The notes: generated by a model from the letters alone, not told the origin. Positions 38,464-47,040 are shown, counted from the stretch's first letter. The stretch: 57,022 bases of DNA from Lentimicrobiaceae bacterium (GCA_018001695.1 JAGNHN010000019.1:1-57022); one strand, 5' to 3'. Numbers and translations: made by a program.

Positions 38464-41400
38464 ATGAAGACACCCTTCCGTTTGGTCATTATTCTTGCCG
38501 GACTTCTGCAGTGCCACCTGGTTACTGCACAGACGTCCCTGCGTTTCGACCGCCTGGGATCAGAGAATATCCGGATTGAGAAAGGGCTGTCTCAGAATAC
38601 AGTGAACTGTATCCATCAGGATAGCCGCGGTTATATGTGGTTTGGCACCTGGGATGGGTTGAACATGTTCGATGGGTATGACTTCACCATCTTCAAACCT
38701 GATCTTTACGGGTCTGAGGGTGGATTGAGCAATCAGACCATTACATCGATGCTGGAGGACAGGAATGGCGTCTTATGGATCGGCACAGAGAATGGGCTCA
38801 ACCGTTTTGACCGTCATACCCGAACTTTTACGAGTTATGTCAGGAATGGTCCGCATCCATCGGGCTTAAGCAGCGATACCATCAACTATCTACTACAGGA
38901 CAAACATGGCGATTTATGGATAGCCACAGATTATGGACTTTGCAGGAAGGACCTCGTCACAGGAGCAGTCACGACCTACCTTCCCGAACCCGGCAATGCT
39001 GGTTCCCTGGGGAATGGCATCGTCCGCTGGCTGTATGAAGATCCCAACGGACACATCTGGGCTGCGACCCGGGGTGGATTAAGCATCTTAAATCCGATCA
39101 CCGGAAGGTTCAGGCAAATCCGGAAAAAATCCGGTAAAACTGACTGGTTGCAGGCTGACACCATTCACTGTATTGCTTCAGGTCCTGAAGGCCTGGTCTG
39201 GCTGGGAACAGAGAAAGGGCTGGAGGTTTACGACCCTGCAGCACAAACATTCAATCATATTCCAGGTATCTACGACACTCTCCTTCGCAGTCCATTGCCG
39301 GTTAATATAGTCTTCACAGATGCTCAGGGAGTGCTGTGGGCAGGGACTGAGGGTGGGGGATTGCGTCGTTATTATCCTGATTACACCAGGTTTTCATCCT
39401 TTCGCTTCGAACCGGACAACCCTGGAAGTATCAGTGATGATTACATCAGCAGTATTTATCAGGATAAAAGCGGGATTTTATGGGTTGGCACCAAATGGAA
39501 AGGCGCGAACAAAATTTCCGATAATGCCGGCAGGTTTGACCACTACTATCACAAATCTGATGACCATAACTCTCTGAACAGTAATCTGGTGTGGTCATTC
39601 CATGAAGACCCGGACGGAAAACTGTGGATTGCTACAGATTTAGGTATCAATATTTGGGACCGGAAAACGGGTAAGTTCCAGTTTCTGCGTCATGAGCCTC
39701 ATCGAACGAACAGCCTGATCAGCGATAAGATCAGTGTCATTTCAAAAGACAGTAAGGGTTACTTATGGTTTGGCAGTTTCGACAAAGGAGCCTGCCGCTA
39801 TGACCCAGTCCAGCATCAGTTCCTGGATTTCAGCATGACCTCACCAGCCACCCGCAGGTTGCCTGATAACGACATCGGCTCCATTATTGAAGACCGAAAA
39901 GGCAATATCTGGATAGGGACCGGCGATGGCCTGGTTCGTGTTGATCCCCGCACTTACCAGACCTTCCTCATTCCGCAGAATGCGGGATCGCCCTCTTCAA
40001 TGAGTCATCAGAACATCACCAGTATTTATGAAGACAAAGCCGGATTTATCTGGATAGGCACCTACCGTTCGCTGGAACGTTATGATCCTTCTACGGGACT
40101 ATTCACAGCCTTTCGTCATGATGCCATGATTTCCAGCAGTATCTCCAGTGATGCTGTGTTTTGCATGTTCGAGGACAGGCAGCGCAGATTCTGGATTGGA
40201 ACCAGGGGGGGTGGGCTGAACAGGATGGATCGCAGCAATGGCACATTCATAACCTATACAGAATCAGAGGGATTACCCAACAATGTCGTGTATGCCATAT
40301 TAGAGGATGAAGAAGGAAATCTGTGGATGAGCACAAATTACGGACTATCCGTCTTTGATCCGGATAAGGAAACCTTTGTGAATTTTGATGTACGGGATGG
40401 TCTTCAAAGCAATGAGTTCAATCTTGGGGCTGCCCATCGAAGCCATTCCGGAGAGATGTTTTTTGGTGGAATGGCCGGATTCAATGCTTTTTTCCCGGAA
40501 ATGATACGCAATAATCTGACTATTCCTCAGCTTGTTATATCTGAATTTCAAATATTTAACCAGCGATTGCCGCGTGATTTAAAAAACGGAGATACTATCC
40601 GGTTAAATTATGATGAAAACACCTTTACAATACTTTTTTCTGCCCTGGATTTCACCAATCCCATGCGAAATCTTTACAGCTATACCCTGGATAAGATTGA
40701 TAAAGGCTGGATAAACACGGATGGGAGCAAGCGATTTGCCGAATATACGAGGGTGCCGCCTGGCAGCTACACTTTCCGGCTTAAAGGGTCTAATAATGAT
40801 GGAATATGGAATGAAAATCCCTTTACCCTGACGATTATTATTTCACCACCCTGGTATGCCACCTGGGTGTTCCGGATCTTTGTCTTTCTGGCCGCTACAG
40901 GATTGCTGATAAGTGCCATCTGGTTGCGTTTTCGGCGCATCGACAAGCGTCATCGCATGGAAACAAGGGTACTTGCGTTTGAAAAGCAACTGATCGATAT
41001 CCGGCAGAAGGCGCTTCGGTTGCAGATGAATCCGCATTTCATCTTCAATTCCCTGAACTCTATCCAAAGTTTTGTTCTGAACAACGATACCGACAAGGCC
41101 ATCCACTACCTCGCCAAGTTCTCCCAGTTGATGCGGCAGATCCTGACGAATTCCAACGAGACGTTTGTCCCTCTGAGTGAGGAACTCAAGGCGCTGGTCT
41201 ATTACATGGAAATTGAACAACTTCGGTTTGATAATAAATTCACATTTGAAATACATACGCCGGCCGGCCTGGAGGCTGAGTTTGTAGAAATACCACCTAT
41301 GATCATCCAGCCTTATATTGAAAATGCCATCATCCATGGATTGATCAATAAACAGGAAAATGGTAAAATTGACATCAGGGTGGAAATGCAGGGTGATATT

Positions 41401-41634
41401 CTTCATTGGGAAATTGAAGACAACGGTATTGGCCGTGAGGCTAGCCGCGCATTAAGGGATGGGTTCAGCCTTCACCGGAAGTCAAGGGGTATGATGATCA
41501 CCCGGCAGCGGCTGGAAATTCTCAACACAGGCCCAGACCAGCGGTATGGCGTCCAGGTGTTTGATCTGAAGGACGACAATGATAATGCCGCCGGGACCAA
41601 AGTCATCATCAATATGCCCGTACGCGAAACCTGA
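38464..41634 (+). CDS. Sensor histidine kinase with two-component-regulator propeller
   Basis: 1056 residues. A signal peptide is followed by about 14 propeller repeats (about 30-690; recurring motif of the type D..G.lWiGT..GL.r.d), a Y_Y_Y domain (about 695-775; NPFTLTIIISPPWYATW at its end), one membrane helix (about 797-820), then a LytS-type kinase: LQMNPHFIFNSLNSIQSF (phospho-His near 858) and an HATPase domain (IENAIIHGL near 955, GIGREASRAL near 990). Unlike hybrid HTCS regulators it has no receiver or DNA-binding domain and no adjacent response regulator. The orphan LytTR regulator at 18128 is a candidate partner. The ligand is unknown. Confidence 0.92.
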   Translation: MKTPFRLVIILAGLLQCHLVTAQTSLRFDRLGSENIRIEKGLSQNTVNCIHQDSRGYMWFGTWDGLNMFDGYDFTIFKPDLYGSEGGLSNQTITSMLEDRNGVLWIGTENGLNRFDRHTRTFTSYVRNGPHPSGLSSDTINYLLQDKHGDLWIATDYGLCRKDLVTGAVTTYLPEPGNAGSLGNGIVRWLYEDPNGHIWAATRGGLSILNPITGRFRQIRKKSGKTDWLQADTIHCIASGPEGLVWLGTEKGLEVYDPAAQTFNHIPGIYDTLLRSPLPVNIVFTDAQGVLWAGTEGGGLRRYYPDYTRFSSFRFEPDNPGSISDDYISSIYQDKSGILWVGTKWKGANKISDNAGRFDHYYHKSDDHNSLNSNLVWSFHEDPDGKLWIATDLGINIWDRKTGKFQFLRHEPHRTNSLISDKISVISKDSKGYLWFGSFDKGACRYDPVQHQFLDFSMTSPATRRLPDNDIGSIIEDRKGNIWIGTGDGLVRVDPRTYQTFLIPQNAGSPSSMSHQNITSIYEDKAGFIWIGTYRSLERYDPSTGLFTAFRHDAMISSSISSDAVFCMFEDRQRRFWIGTRGGGLNRMDRSNGTFITYTESEGLPNNVVYAILEDEEGNLWMSTNYGLSVFDPDKETFVNFDVRDGLQSNEFNLGAAHRSHSGEMFFGGMAGFNAFFPEMIRNNLTIPQLVISEFQIFNQRLPRDLKNGDTIRLNYDENTFTILFSALDFTNPMRNLYSYTLDKIDKGWINTDGSKRFAEYTRVPPGSYTFRLKGSNNDGIWNENPFTLTIIISPPWYATWVFRIFVFLAATGLLISAIWLRFRRIDKRHRMETRVLAFEKQLIDIRQKALRLQMNPHFIFNSLNSIQSFVLNNDTDKAIHYLAKFSQLMRQILTNSNETFVPLSEELKALVYYMEIEQLRFDNKFTFEIHTPAGLEAEFVEIPPMIIQPYIENAIIHGLINKQENGKIDIRVEMQGDILHWEIEDNGIGREASRALRDGFSLHRKSRGMMITRQRLEILNTGPDQRYGVQVFDLKDDNDNAAGTKVIINMPVRET

Positions 41635-41651
41635 GGCTGGGATGAAATGCA

Positions 41652-41659
41652 TACCTTTG
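41652..41659 (+). promoter_or_regulatory. -7 box for the first arsR gene
   Basis: TACCTTTG is a perfect TAnnTTTG, 14 nt before the ATG at 41674. It lacks the TTCG/CGAA bracket seen at the other island promoters. Confidence 0.45.
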
Positions 41660-41673
41660 AAAAAAGCAGATAG

Positions 41674-42000
41674 ATGGAAGAAGAGGTCATCGTAGGCCCT
41701 GCACAAAAAAAGCTGGCTCGCTACGCCAAAGCCATGGGGCACCCGGTAAGGGTATACATCCTTCAACTGTTATCTGAACAATCCTGCTGCTACAGCAAGG
41801 ACCTTTCCGAAATATTGCCCATCGCCAAATCGACCCTTTCGCAGCACCTGAAAGAGCTGAAAGCCGCAGGATTAATTCAGGGAGAAATCAAGGCTCCCAG
41901 GATCAAATACTGCATCAACCGCAAAAATTGGGAGGAAGCGCGGTTGTTACTGGATGATCTGTTCCGGCCAAAAGTAAATGTGATTCAGTGTGACATTTAG
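41674..42000 (+). CDS. arsR: ArsR-family metalloid-responsive repressor (first of three)
   Basis: 108 residues with a winged helix-turn-helix: KAMGHPVRVYILQLL (19-33), recognition helix AKSTLSQHLKELKAAGLI (near 51-68) and a wing. A vicinal pair Cys38-Cys39 (QSCCYSKDL) lies just before the helix-turn-helix and a third Cys is in IKYCINR; another is near the C-terminus (IQCDI). These could bind As(III). It lies after the propeller kinase and opens the arsenic island. It is more like the third ArsR (52330) than the second (43836). Confidence 0.88.
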   Translation: MEEEVIVGPAQKKLARYAKAMGHPVRVYILQLLSEQSCCYSKDLSEILPIAKSTLSQHLKELKAAGLIQGEIKAPRIKYCINRKNWEEARLLLDDLFRPKVNVIQCDI

Positions 42001-42063
42001 TATCTTGCCCGTTTCTGTATTACATTAAAAAAATGTTACTTTTTGGGGCTGGGGTGCATACCC

Positions 42064-42110
42064 CTTGCGCTGCTCTGTTTCCTGTGTATATTTGTTCGTT
42101 AAAATACGAA
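42064..42110 (+). promoter_or_regulatory. Promoter and predicted ArsR operator for the lipoprotein/barrel pair
   Basis: CTTG at 42064-42067, a 19-nt spacer and TATATTTG at 42087-42094 form a promoter. Directly after it TTCG-TTAAAATA-CGAA (42095-42110) is an inverted repeat covering the expected transcription start. The same TTCG-N8-CGAA spacing recurs at three other island sites. A leader of about 190 nt follows; CCACCC (42135-42140) can pair with GGGTGG (42178-42183). Nothing else is visible in this 297-nt gap. Confidence 0.6.
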
Positions 42111-42297
42111 TAAGAAAAGTGAACAGGCCAATAACCACCCAGAATGACAAAACATGGTATCGAAAGATAGTCTGATAGGGTGGATTTTGAGTTGTAATTT
42201 GCTTCTGCTTTGATGGTCGGTGATGTCAGGCAAATGTGTTTGCAGCAATGAATATGTCTTTTTCTTAACCTTATAATTTTTAATAATACAGATTCAA

Positions 42298-42663
42298 ATG
42301 AGAACAGGATGTTCGATCATACTGGCATCGATGCTTGGATTGATGGTACATTCCTGCAATGATGAAGCAGTGGATCCCATTGTGAATACGACTGATAAGA
42401 TCAGGATAATAAGCCTGAGTTTGAGTAACAGAACCATACGAGCCTACGATACAACTGCCGTAACTGTGGTTGCAGAAGGAGATGATTTAGTGTACAATTG
42501 GGAAGCCGACCATGGCTATATCATTGGTAATGGAAATGCTGTTCATTATACTGCTGGAGAATGCTGTGTGGGTATAAATACTATTAAATGCTTGGTTTCC
42601 AATGTTCATGGACAAGTCAGTGATACCATTAAGGTTAGAGTTAAATCCTATTTTGACCCATAA
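42298..42663 (+). CDS. Ig-like lipoprotein of the arsenic island
   Basis: 121 residues with a signal sequence and a likely lipidation Cys20 (VHSC). The mature part has the strand pattern of an Ig/PKD-like domain (TAVTVVAEGDDLVYNWEADHG, then NTIKCLVSNVHGQVSDTIKVRV). Three cysteines, Cys89-Cys90 and Cys98, sit close together. I do not recognise a named family. The stop is followed after 4 nt by the outer-membrane barrel gene, so the two form a unit under the ArsR-type operator upstream. Confidence 0.6.
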   Translation: MRTGCSIILASMLGLMVHSCNDEAVDPIVNTTDKIRIISLSLSNRTIRAYDTTAVTVVAEGDDLVYNWEADHGYIIGNGNAVHYTAGECCVGINTIKCLVSNVHGQVSDTIKVRVKSYFDP

Positions 42664-42667
42664 TACC

Positions 42668-43660
42668 ATGATAAAACCAGGCTTCCTCCTATTGCTGTTC
42701 ATGCTAGGCTTACCGGTTGTTCTGGAGGCTCAATGCTGTTCTGCCGGAAATCCTTTGAGCCCGGAAGCAGGAAAACTAAGATTAAAGCCAGGGGAGTTGG
42801 TAGTTTCGGCATCATTCCGGCATAGCGTTGCAGATCAATATTATTCCGGGGCAACATGGGCAAATATCACGGGTCCTGGCATCATAGAAAAATCATGGCA
42901 TAATTTTTCTAAGTTAAATATCACCTACGGTGTACTACCTTGGCTTGCTATCCAGGTTGAACAAGGCTATTTCTTTATCAGGGCAGAAAAGTATGGTGAT
43001 CAGACGATAGGTACCATCATGGGAAGGGGAATCGCTGACCTCCAGGCGAGCATACGCACACAGCATCGTTTAGGCAAGGCCACCTTTTTTATACCTTCCT
43101 TCGGAATAACATTCCCCGTAGGCCAGTTCGATCTCGAAGAGGATCGGGTCCGACTGCCTATCAGCCTGCAACCAGGATCAGGAGATTATAAATATCATTT
43201 GAATGCCAGGCTTTTAAAATCCTTCCCGAGATTGAAAACCGATGCACATCTGACACTGGGTTTTGAGTATCCTGTCTTGATTCACACCCGGAACTTCTAC
43301 TACAAATATGGACTGCGCTATCACGCTACAGCCTATGTGGCTGGGTGGATCTCCAAAAACGTATTATTAGGAGGGTTGCTAAACTGCGACATCAGGGGAA
43401 AAGCTACCCGTGAGCAGAATCAAATCGTCAATTCATCCGGCTACCGGGTGTTTAGCATCGCTCCCCAGGGAGGGATCAATTTAACTGAAGACCTTCACGT
43501 GAGCACAATGCTTGAAATTCCGGTACTACGGTATTTTAACGGGATACAATTGGGCAACAAATATGCAGTCTCCGTAAACTTTTCCTATACCTTCAGAAAA
43601 CGGTCCTTCCGTATTGGTAAGATAGTGGCGCCAATCATACGCCCTGAACTTATTGAGTGA
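42668..43660 (+). CDS. Outer-membrane beta-barrel protein of the arsenic island
   Basis: 330 residues from the ATG at 42668; longer frames run into the lipoprotein gene. A signal peptide (MIKPGFLLLLFMLGLPVVLEA) is followed by a mature N-terminus with Cys23-Cys24 (QCCSAGNPLSP). The rest alternates polar and aromatic residues in about 12 strands (for example VVSASFRHSVADQYY, LAIQVEQGYFFIRAEKYG, YAVSVNFSYTF), resembling the loosely defined MetA/transporter barrels. The substrate is unknown. Its place between two arsR genes and behind an ArsR-type operator suggests passage of metalloids across the outer membrane. Confidence 0.65.
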   Translation: MIKPGFLLLLFMLGLPVVLEAQCCSAGNPLSPEAGKLRLKPGELVVSASFRHSVADQYYSGATWANITGPGIIEKSWHNFSKLNITYGVLPWLAIQVEQGYFFIRAEKYGDQTIGTIMGRGIADLQASIRTQHRLGKATFFIPSFGITFPVGQFDLEEDRVRLPISLQPGSGDYKYHLNARLLKSFPRLKTDAHLTLGFEYPVLIHTRNFYYKYGLRYHATAYVAGWISKNVLLGGLLNCDIRGKATREQNQIVNSSGYRVFSIAPQGGINLTEDLHVSTMLEIPVLRYFNGIQLGNKYAVSVNFSYTFRKRSFRIGKIVAPIIRPELIE

Positions 43661-43801
43661 TACTGATCCAATATGGCACACATATTCAGCAGAACATTAT
43701 GTTTCCTCAAAAAAACCAATCTTCTGCATTTATATGCATAACATCTTTCCCATTCTGGTTATGATAAAAATAAAACACTTTCTACTGATATGAAAATTTC
43801 T

Positions 43802-43821
43802 ATGTCGTATGTTTGCAACAT
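43802..43821 (+). promoter_or_regulatory. -7 box bracketed by inverted repeat upstream of the second arsR
   Basis: ATGTCG-TATGTTTG-CAACAT: the eight central bases are a perfect TAnnTTTG box and the arms pair at five of six positions. It is a variant of the TTCG-N8-CGAA design and is probably the autoregulatory operator of this ArsR. It overlaps an upstream in-frame ATG (43809), which therefore cannot be the start. Confidence 0.55.
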
Positions 43822-43835
43822 TAAACATAGCATCG

Positions 43836-44168
43836 ATGAACAAAGCTGAAAAATTTGATCAGAAACTGCAGTACATCGCCAGGTTTGCCAAAGCAGTGTC
43901 TCATCCTGCCCGGCTTGCTATTCTGCAGTACCTTGCTCAGACCAGGACATGTGTTTCCGGAGATATTTCCGATAACCTGCCACTTGGAAGAACAACGGTT
44001 TCACAACATCTGAAAGAACTCAAGTCATTGGGTTTAATTCATGGTGAAATCGAAGGACTTCATGTTCATTATTGCTTATGTCATTCCGGTATTGAAGACC
44101 AACTAGGACCGTTTGCTGCGTTCTTTGAGGAAATCCGGAAGGTGGATATTCATTGTGAAATTTGTTAA
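43836..44168 (+). CDS. arsR: ArsR-family repressor (second of three)
   Basis: 110 residues from the ATG at 43836, chosen because the ATG at 43809 lies inside the -7 box. The winged helix is clear (KAVSHPARLAILQYL, then LGRTTVSQHLKELKSLGLI). The cysteine set differs from the other two copies: Cys39 alone before the helix-turn-helix, Cys80 and Cys82 (HYCLCH) and a C-terminal Cys107-x2-Cys110 (HCEIC). It is followed after 12 nt by DUF1573, then arsC and acr3, and probably regulates that operon. Confidence 0.88.
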   Translation: MNKAEKFDQKLQYIARFAKAVSHPARLAILQYLAQTRTCVSGDISDNLPLGRTTVSQHLKELKSLGLIHGEIEGLHVHYCLCHSGIEDQLGPFAAFFEEIRKVDIHCEIC

Positions 44169-44180
44169 GTGTTTTCAATC

Positions 44181-44579
44181 ATGAAGATAAAAAAGACTTT
44201 CCAGCTTCTTGCCTTTACCGGGCTCCTGTATGCGACCCCCAACGCGCAACCTGTTTTGGTTACACCAGATTCCATCCTGTTTGAAAAGACGGTGCATGAC
44301 TATGGCACCATCCTGAAAGGAAGCGAAGGTGTGTGTGAATTCAAATTCATCAATCAGGGCAAAGCCCCGCAAATTCTGAGTACTGTCAAGGCTTCTTGTG
44401 GTTGTACGGTTCCTGAGTGGTCCAAAGATGCCATCCTTCCAGGGAAAACAGGTGTCATAAAAGTGAAGTACAATACACAAATATCGGGAAACTTCAATAG
44501 AACAATCTTTGCGAATTCCAACGCAAGGAACAGCCTTGTTATGCTTCGTATAACGGGAGATATGATTGTAAATCTATGA
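44181..44579 (+). CDS. DUF1573 exported protein
   Basis: 132 residues from the ATG at 44181 (a GTG at 44169 is in frame but less likely). A signal peptide is followed by a single DUF1573 Ig-like domain: FEKTVHDYGTILKG, CEFKFINQGKAPQILSTVKASCGCTVPEW and GVIKVKYNT. The SCGC pair is typical of the family. The function is unknown. Its place between arsR and arsC suggests an accessory periplasmic role in this operon. Confidence 0.88.
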   Translation: MKIKKTFQLLAFTGLLYATPNAQPVLVTPDSILFEKTVHDYGTILKGSEGVCEFKFINQGKAPQILSTVKASCGCTVPEWSKDAILPGKTGVIKVKYNTQISGNFNRTIFANSNARNSLVMLRITGDMIVNL

Positions 44580-44587
44580 GTTAAAAA

Positions 44588-44600
44588 GCTAAACTTTAGC
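44588..44600. promoter_or_regulatory. Perfect palindrome before arsC
   Basis: GCTAAA-C-TTTAGC lies 8 nt after the DUF1573 stop and 55 nt before arsC. It could be a regulator site or a small mRNA hairpin. No T-run follows directly. Confidence 0.3.
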
Positions 44601-44655
44601 CTGTATGAGTAATTTTTTGGTAGTCTCTGCATTTTCAATTTAATCGCATATAGTT

Positions 44656-45078
44656 ATGGATATTTTGATTTTATGTACCGGCAATTCCTGCCGGAGTCAG
44701 ATGGCACATGGCTTTCTGCAATCGTTTGATCCTCAGATCCGGGTCTGTTCTGCCGGGACGGAGGCCTCTGGTTTGCTGAATCCCAGGGCCGTCGCTGTTA
44801 TGAAGGAAGTGGGGGTCGATATCAGTCATCACACTTCGGATTCAGTGGATCTTTATCTGGGAGAAGAATGGGATTATGTGATCACGGTTTGCGGTGGTGC
44901 CAACGAGGCATGCCCGGCTTTCCTAGGCAAGGTAAGGCATCGCTTGCATATCGGTTTTGACGACCCTTCCCACGCTACCGGAACAGAAGATTTTATCTGG
45001 GGGGAATTCCGCCGTGTCAGGGATGAAATCAAATCGGCATTTTACCAGTTTTATTCAGAACATCTTAAAAAGGATTAG
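44656..45078 (+). CDS. arsC: Arsenate reductase, thioredoxin-coupled LMW-phosphatase type
   Basis: It reduces arsenate to arsenite in the cytosol. The P-loop CX5R is Cys7 to Arg13 (CTGNSCRS). Cys79 and Cys86 (CGGANEAC) have the same 7-residue spacing as Cys82 and Cys89 of Staphylococcus aureus ArsC, which relay the disulfide to thioredoxin. The segment IGFDDPSHATGTED is typical of ArsC rather than tyrosine phosphatases. The length of 140 residues is normal. acr3 starts 4 nt downstream. Confidence 0.93.
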   Translation: MDILILCTGNSCRSQMAHGFLQSFDPQIRVCSAGTEASGLLNPRAVAVMKEVGVDISHHTSDSVDLYLGEEWDYVITVCGGANEACPAFLGKVRHRLHIGFDDPSHATGTEDFIWGEFRRVRDEIKSAFYQFYSEHLKKD

Positions 45079-45082
45079 CGTC

Positions 45083-46123
45083 ATGGGAAAGCTAAAGCAG
45101 ATGTCGTTTTTCGACCGCTACCTGAGTATTTGGGTTGCCATATGCATTATCGTTGGCATTGCCATAGGAAAGCTGCTTCCAGGCGTACCGGCAGTACTTG
45201 AAAAACTGGAATATGCCAATGTTTCCATCCCCATTGCCATCCTGATCTGGATCATGATCTTCCCTATGATGCTCAAGATTGATTTCGGCAGCATCGTGAA
45301 TGCGATGAAGATGCCCAAAGGCCTGGCTGTAACGGTAACCGTCAATTGGTTGATCAAACCCTTCACCATGTTTGGGATTGCCTGGTTGTTCTTCTATGTC
45401 ATCTTCAAGGCCATCATACCTGCGGACCTGGCGAAGGAATACCTGGCCGGTGCTGTCTTACTGGGGGCGGCACCTTGCACAGCCATGGTTTTCGTATGGA
45501 GCCATCTTACCCGTGGAAACCCTGCCTATACCCTTGTGCAGGTAGCCATCAATGATCTCATCATCCTGGTAGCCTTCATCCCCATCGTAACCTTTTTATT
45601 GGGCATCAGTGGCATCAGCATCCCATGGAACACCCTTTTAATGTCTGTTGTTTTATTTGTCGTGATCCCGCTAATATCGGCAGCCCTTGTCCGGCACTTC
45701 GTCATCAGGCATAAGGGCATTGAATATTTCGAGCAGGGCTTTCTGAAGAAATTCAGGAGCACCACGATAAGCGGCCTGCTGCTGACATTGGTTATCATCT
45801 TTTCCTTTCAGGGAGATGTGATCCTGAAAAGTCCTTTCAACATACTTCTGATTGCCATCCCCTTGATTCTACAGACCTTCCTGATCTTTATTATTGCCTA
45901 TGGATGGGCCTATAAATGGAAATTGCCCCATAACATTGCTGCTCCTGCCTCGATGATCGGTGCCAGTAACTTTTTTGAACTGGCCGTAGCCGTAGCCATT
46001 GTTCTCTTCGGTCTGGAATCGGGAGCCACCCTTGTTACCGTGGTAGGCGTACTGGTTGAAGTACCGCTCATGTTAAGCCTGGTATGGATAGCCAATCAAA
46101 CAAGAGCACATTTCCCGGCTTAG
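45083..46123 (+). CDS. acr3: Arsenite efflux transporter Acr3
   Basis: An inner-membrane exporter of As(III) in the bile/arsenite/riboflavin transporter superfamily. From the ATG at 45083 it has 346 residues and about ten membrane helices. The essential Cys of the fourth helix is present in GAAPCTAMVFVWSHLTRG, and the matching segment in the second half is GASNFFELAVAVAI. A longer open frame from 44957 overlaps arsC and lacks family sequence. It is directly coupled to arsC. Confidence 0.94.
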   Translation: MGKLKQMSFFDRYLSIWVAICIIVGIAIGKLLPGVPAVLEKLEYANVSIPIAILIWIMIFPMMLKIDFGSIVNAMKMPKGLAVTVTVNWLIKPFTMFGIAWLFFYVIFKAIIPADLAKEYLAGAVLLGAAPCTAMVFVWSHLTRGNPAYTLVQVAINDLIILVAFIPIVTFLLGISGISIPWNTLLMSVVLFVVIPLISAALVRHFVIRHKGIEYFEQGFLKKFRSTTISGLLLTLVIIFSFQGDVILKSPFNILLIAIPLILQTFLIFIIAYGWAYKWKLPHNIAAPASMIGASNFFELAVAVAIVLFGLESGATLVTVVGVLVEVPLMLSLVWIANQTRAHFPA

Positions 46124-46455
46124 GGTAGTCCTACAATAAAGACGACTTCTTCAAACCTGGGGCATATTTTTTTTATCATTCGTACCTATATATAACACAT
46201 TTCCAATTGTTTATTTCTGGATTTAAAGACCAGGGCAAATTTTTTTCTTATCCTGACAGGAACCATGAAGAGTTTGGCACGGAGTTTGGAAATTTGGATG
46301 TCAGATGCATCGTTCCTGACTTTGTCAGGGGCAGGCAGGATAGCTGCCTTACAACACAATCCGATCGAACCCACACAAACTGGCCCGCGCAGTGAGCGCA
46401 GCGGGGGAGTAACTGAAAATCCTTAAGAGTAAGGCAACCCAATTTTCTCACGATT
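46124..46455 (+). other. Intergenic region with four short hairpins
   Basis: 332 nt without a convincing gene. Four small inverted repeats follow one another: CCTGAC-TTT-GTCAGG (46315-46329), AGGCAG-GATAG-CTGCCT (46333-46349), CCCGC...GCGGG (46384-46405) and CCTTA-AGAG-TAAGG (46421-46434). None has a T-run. No clear promoter for the next gene was seen. Confidence 0.5.
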
Positions 46456-46920
46456 ATGAAGAAGTTAGCATTAAGCTTACTGATGGTCGTATTATCATAT
46501 ACCACGTTTGCACAGGAGTATGAGTACAAGATCATTACCATTGTAGAATCGATTGTCCCCATGGGCATAGGCCGTTCCCGCATCATAGAAAACAAGCAGG
46601 AGATCAATGCTGCGAGTCTGACGACCTCCCGTACGGATGGCCGCACGAGCCGGTCGAGTGAGGTCAATCGCAGCGATGCCAAGATCCAGGAGTTCAAGGA
46701 AACCAACCTGTTGAATTTCTATAGTGGTGTTGGTATCAATTTTCAGAATATTGCATCCAATGATGCCATCATCACCTCCAAGATCATGGAAGTGGCACAG
46801 GAAGGCTGGGAACTTGCCTTTGCCCTAAGTGGCGTTGAAAGTGACAGTGGCGAAACGGATGGAAAAGGCATCTATATTACACGTCTGATCTTTAAGCGCA
46901 AGACGGCTGCTGCCAATTAA
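46456..46920 (+). CDS. Exported protein of unknown function
   Basis: 154 residues with a signal peptide (MKKLALSLLMVVLSYTTFAQ). The mature part begins EYEYKIITIVESI and ends with a pattern like DUF4177 (EGWELAFALSG...YITRLIFKRK), with a polar Ser/Arg/Thr-rich insert (about 55-85). No cysteine is present, unlike most of the neighbouring island proteins. Its role is unknown. It is convergent with the LytTR regulator and separated by a strong bidirectional hairpin. Confidence 0.65.
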   Translation: MKKLALSLLMVVLSYTTFAQEYEYKIITIVESIVPMGIGRSRIIENKQEINAASLTTSRTDGRTSRSSEVNRSDAKIQEFKETNLLNFYSGVGINFQNIASNDAIITSKIMEVAQEGWELAFALSGVESDSGETDGKGIYITRLIFKRKTAAAN

Positions 46921-46970
46921 ACCTAAAAAGGAAGACCCTGGTCGCCAGGCATTCAATGACAACACAATCT

Positions 46971-47010
46971 TCAGGCCGCCTTCGTATTCATACGTATACG
47001 GGCGGCCTGA
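46971..47010. terminator. Bidirectional terminator hairpin
   Basis: A perfect 10-bp stem (TCAGGCCGCC / GGCGGCCTGA) extends inward through CGTAT / ATACG. It lies between two convergent genes. Only short T or A runs flank it, so it is inferred to end transcription from both sides. Confidence 0.7.
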
Positions 47011-47040
47011 TTCGTTTCCAAAAATCTGCAACCAGCGGGA

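Noticed and set aside
44957..45082. N-terminal extension of Acr3 overlapping arsC
   Set aside because: The extension is out-of-frame arsC sequence; the family-like start is the ATG at 45083, 4 nt after the arsC stop.
46207..46395. 62-residue plus-strand open frame after acr3
   Set aside because: No signal peptide, family pattern or promoter; it covers the hairpin-rich intergenic stretch.
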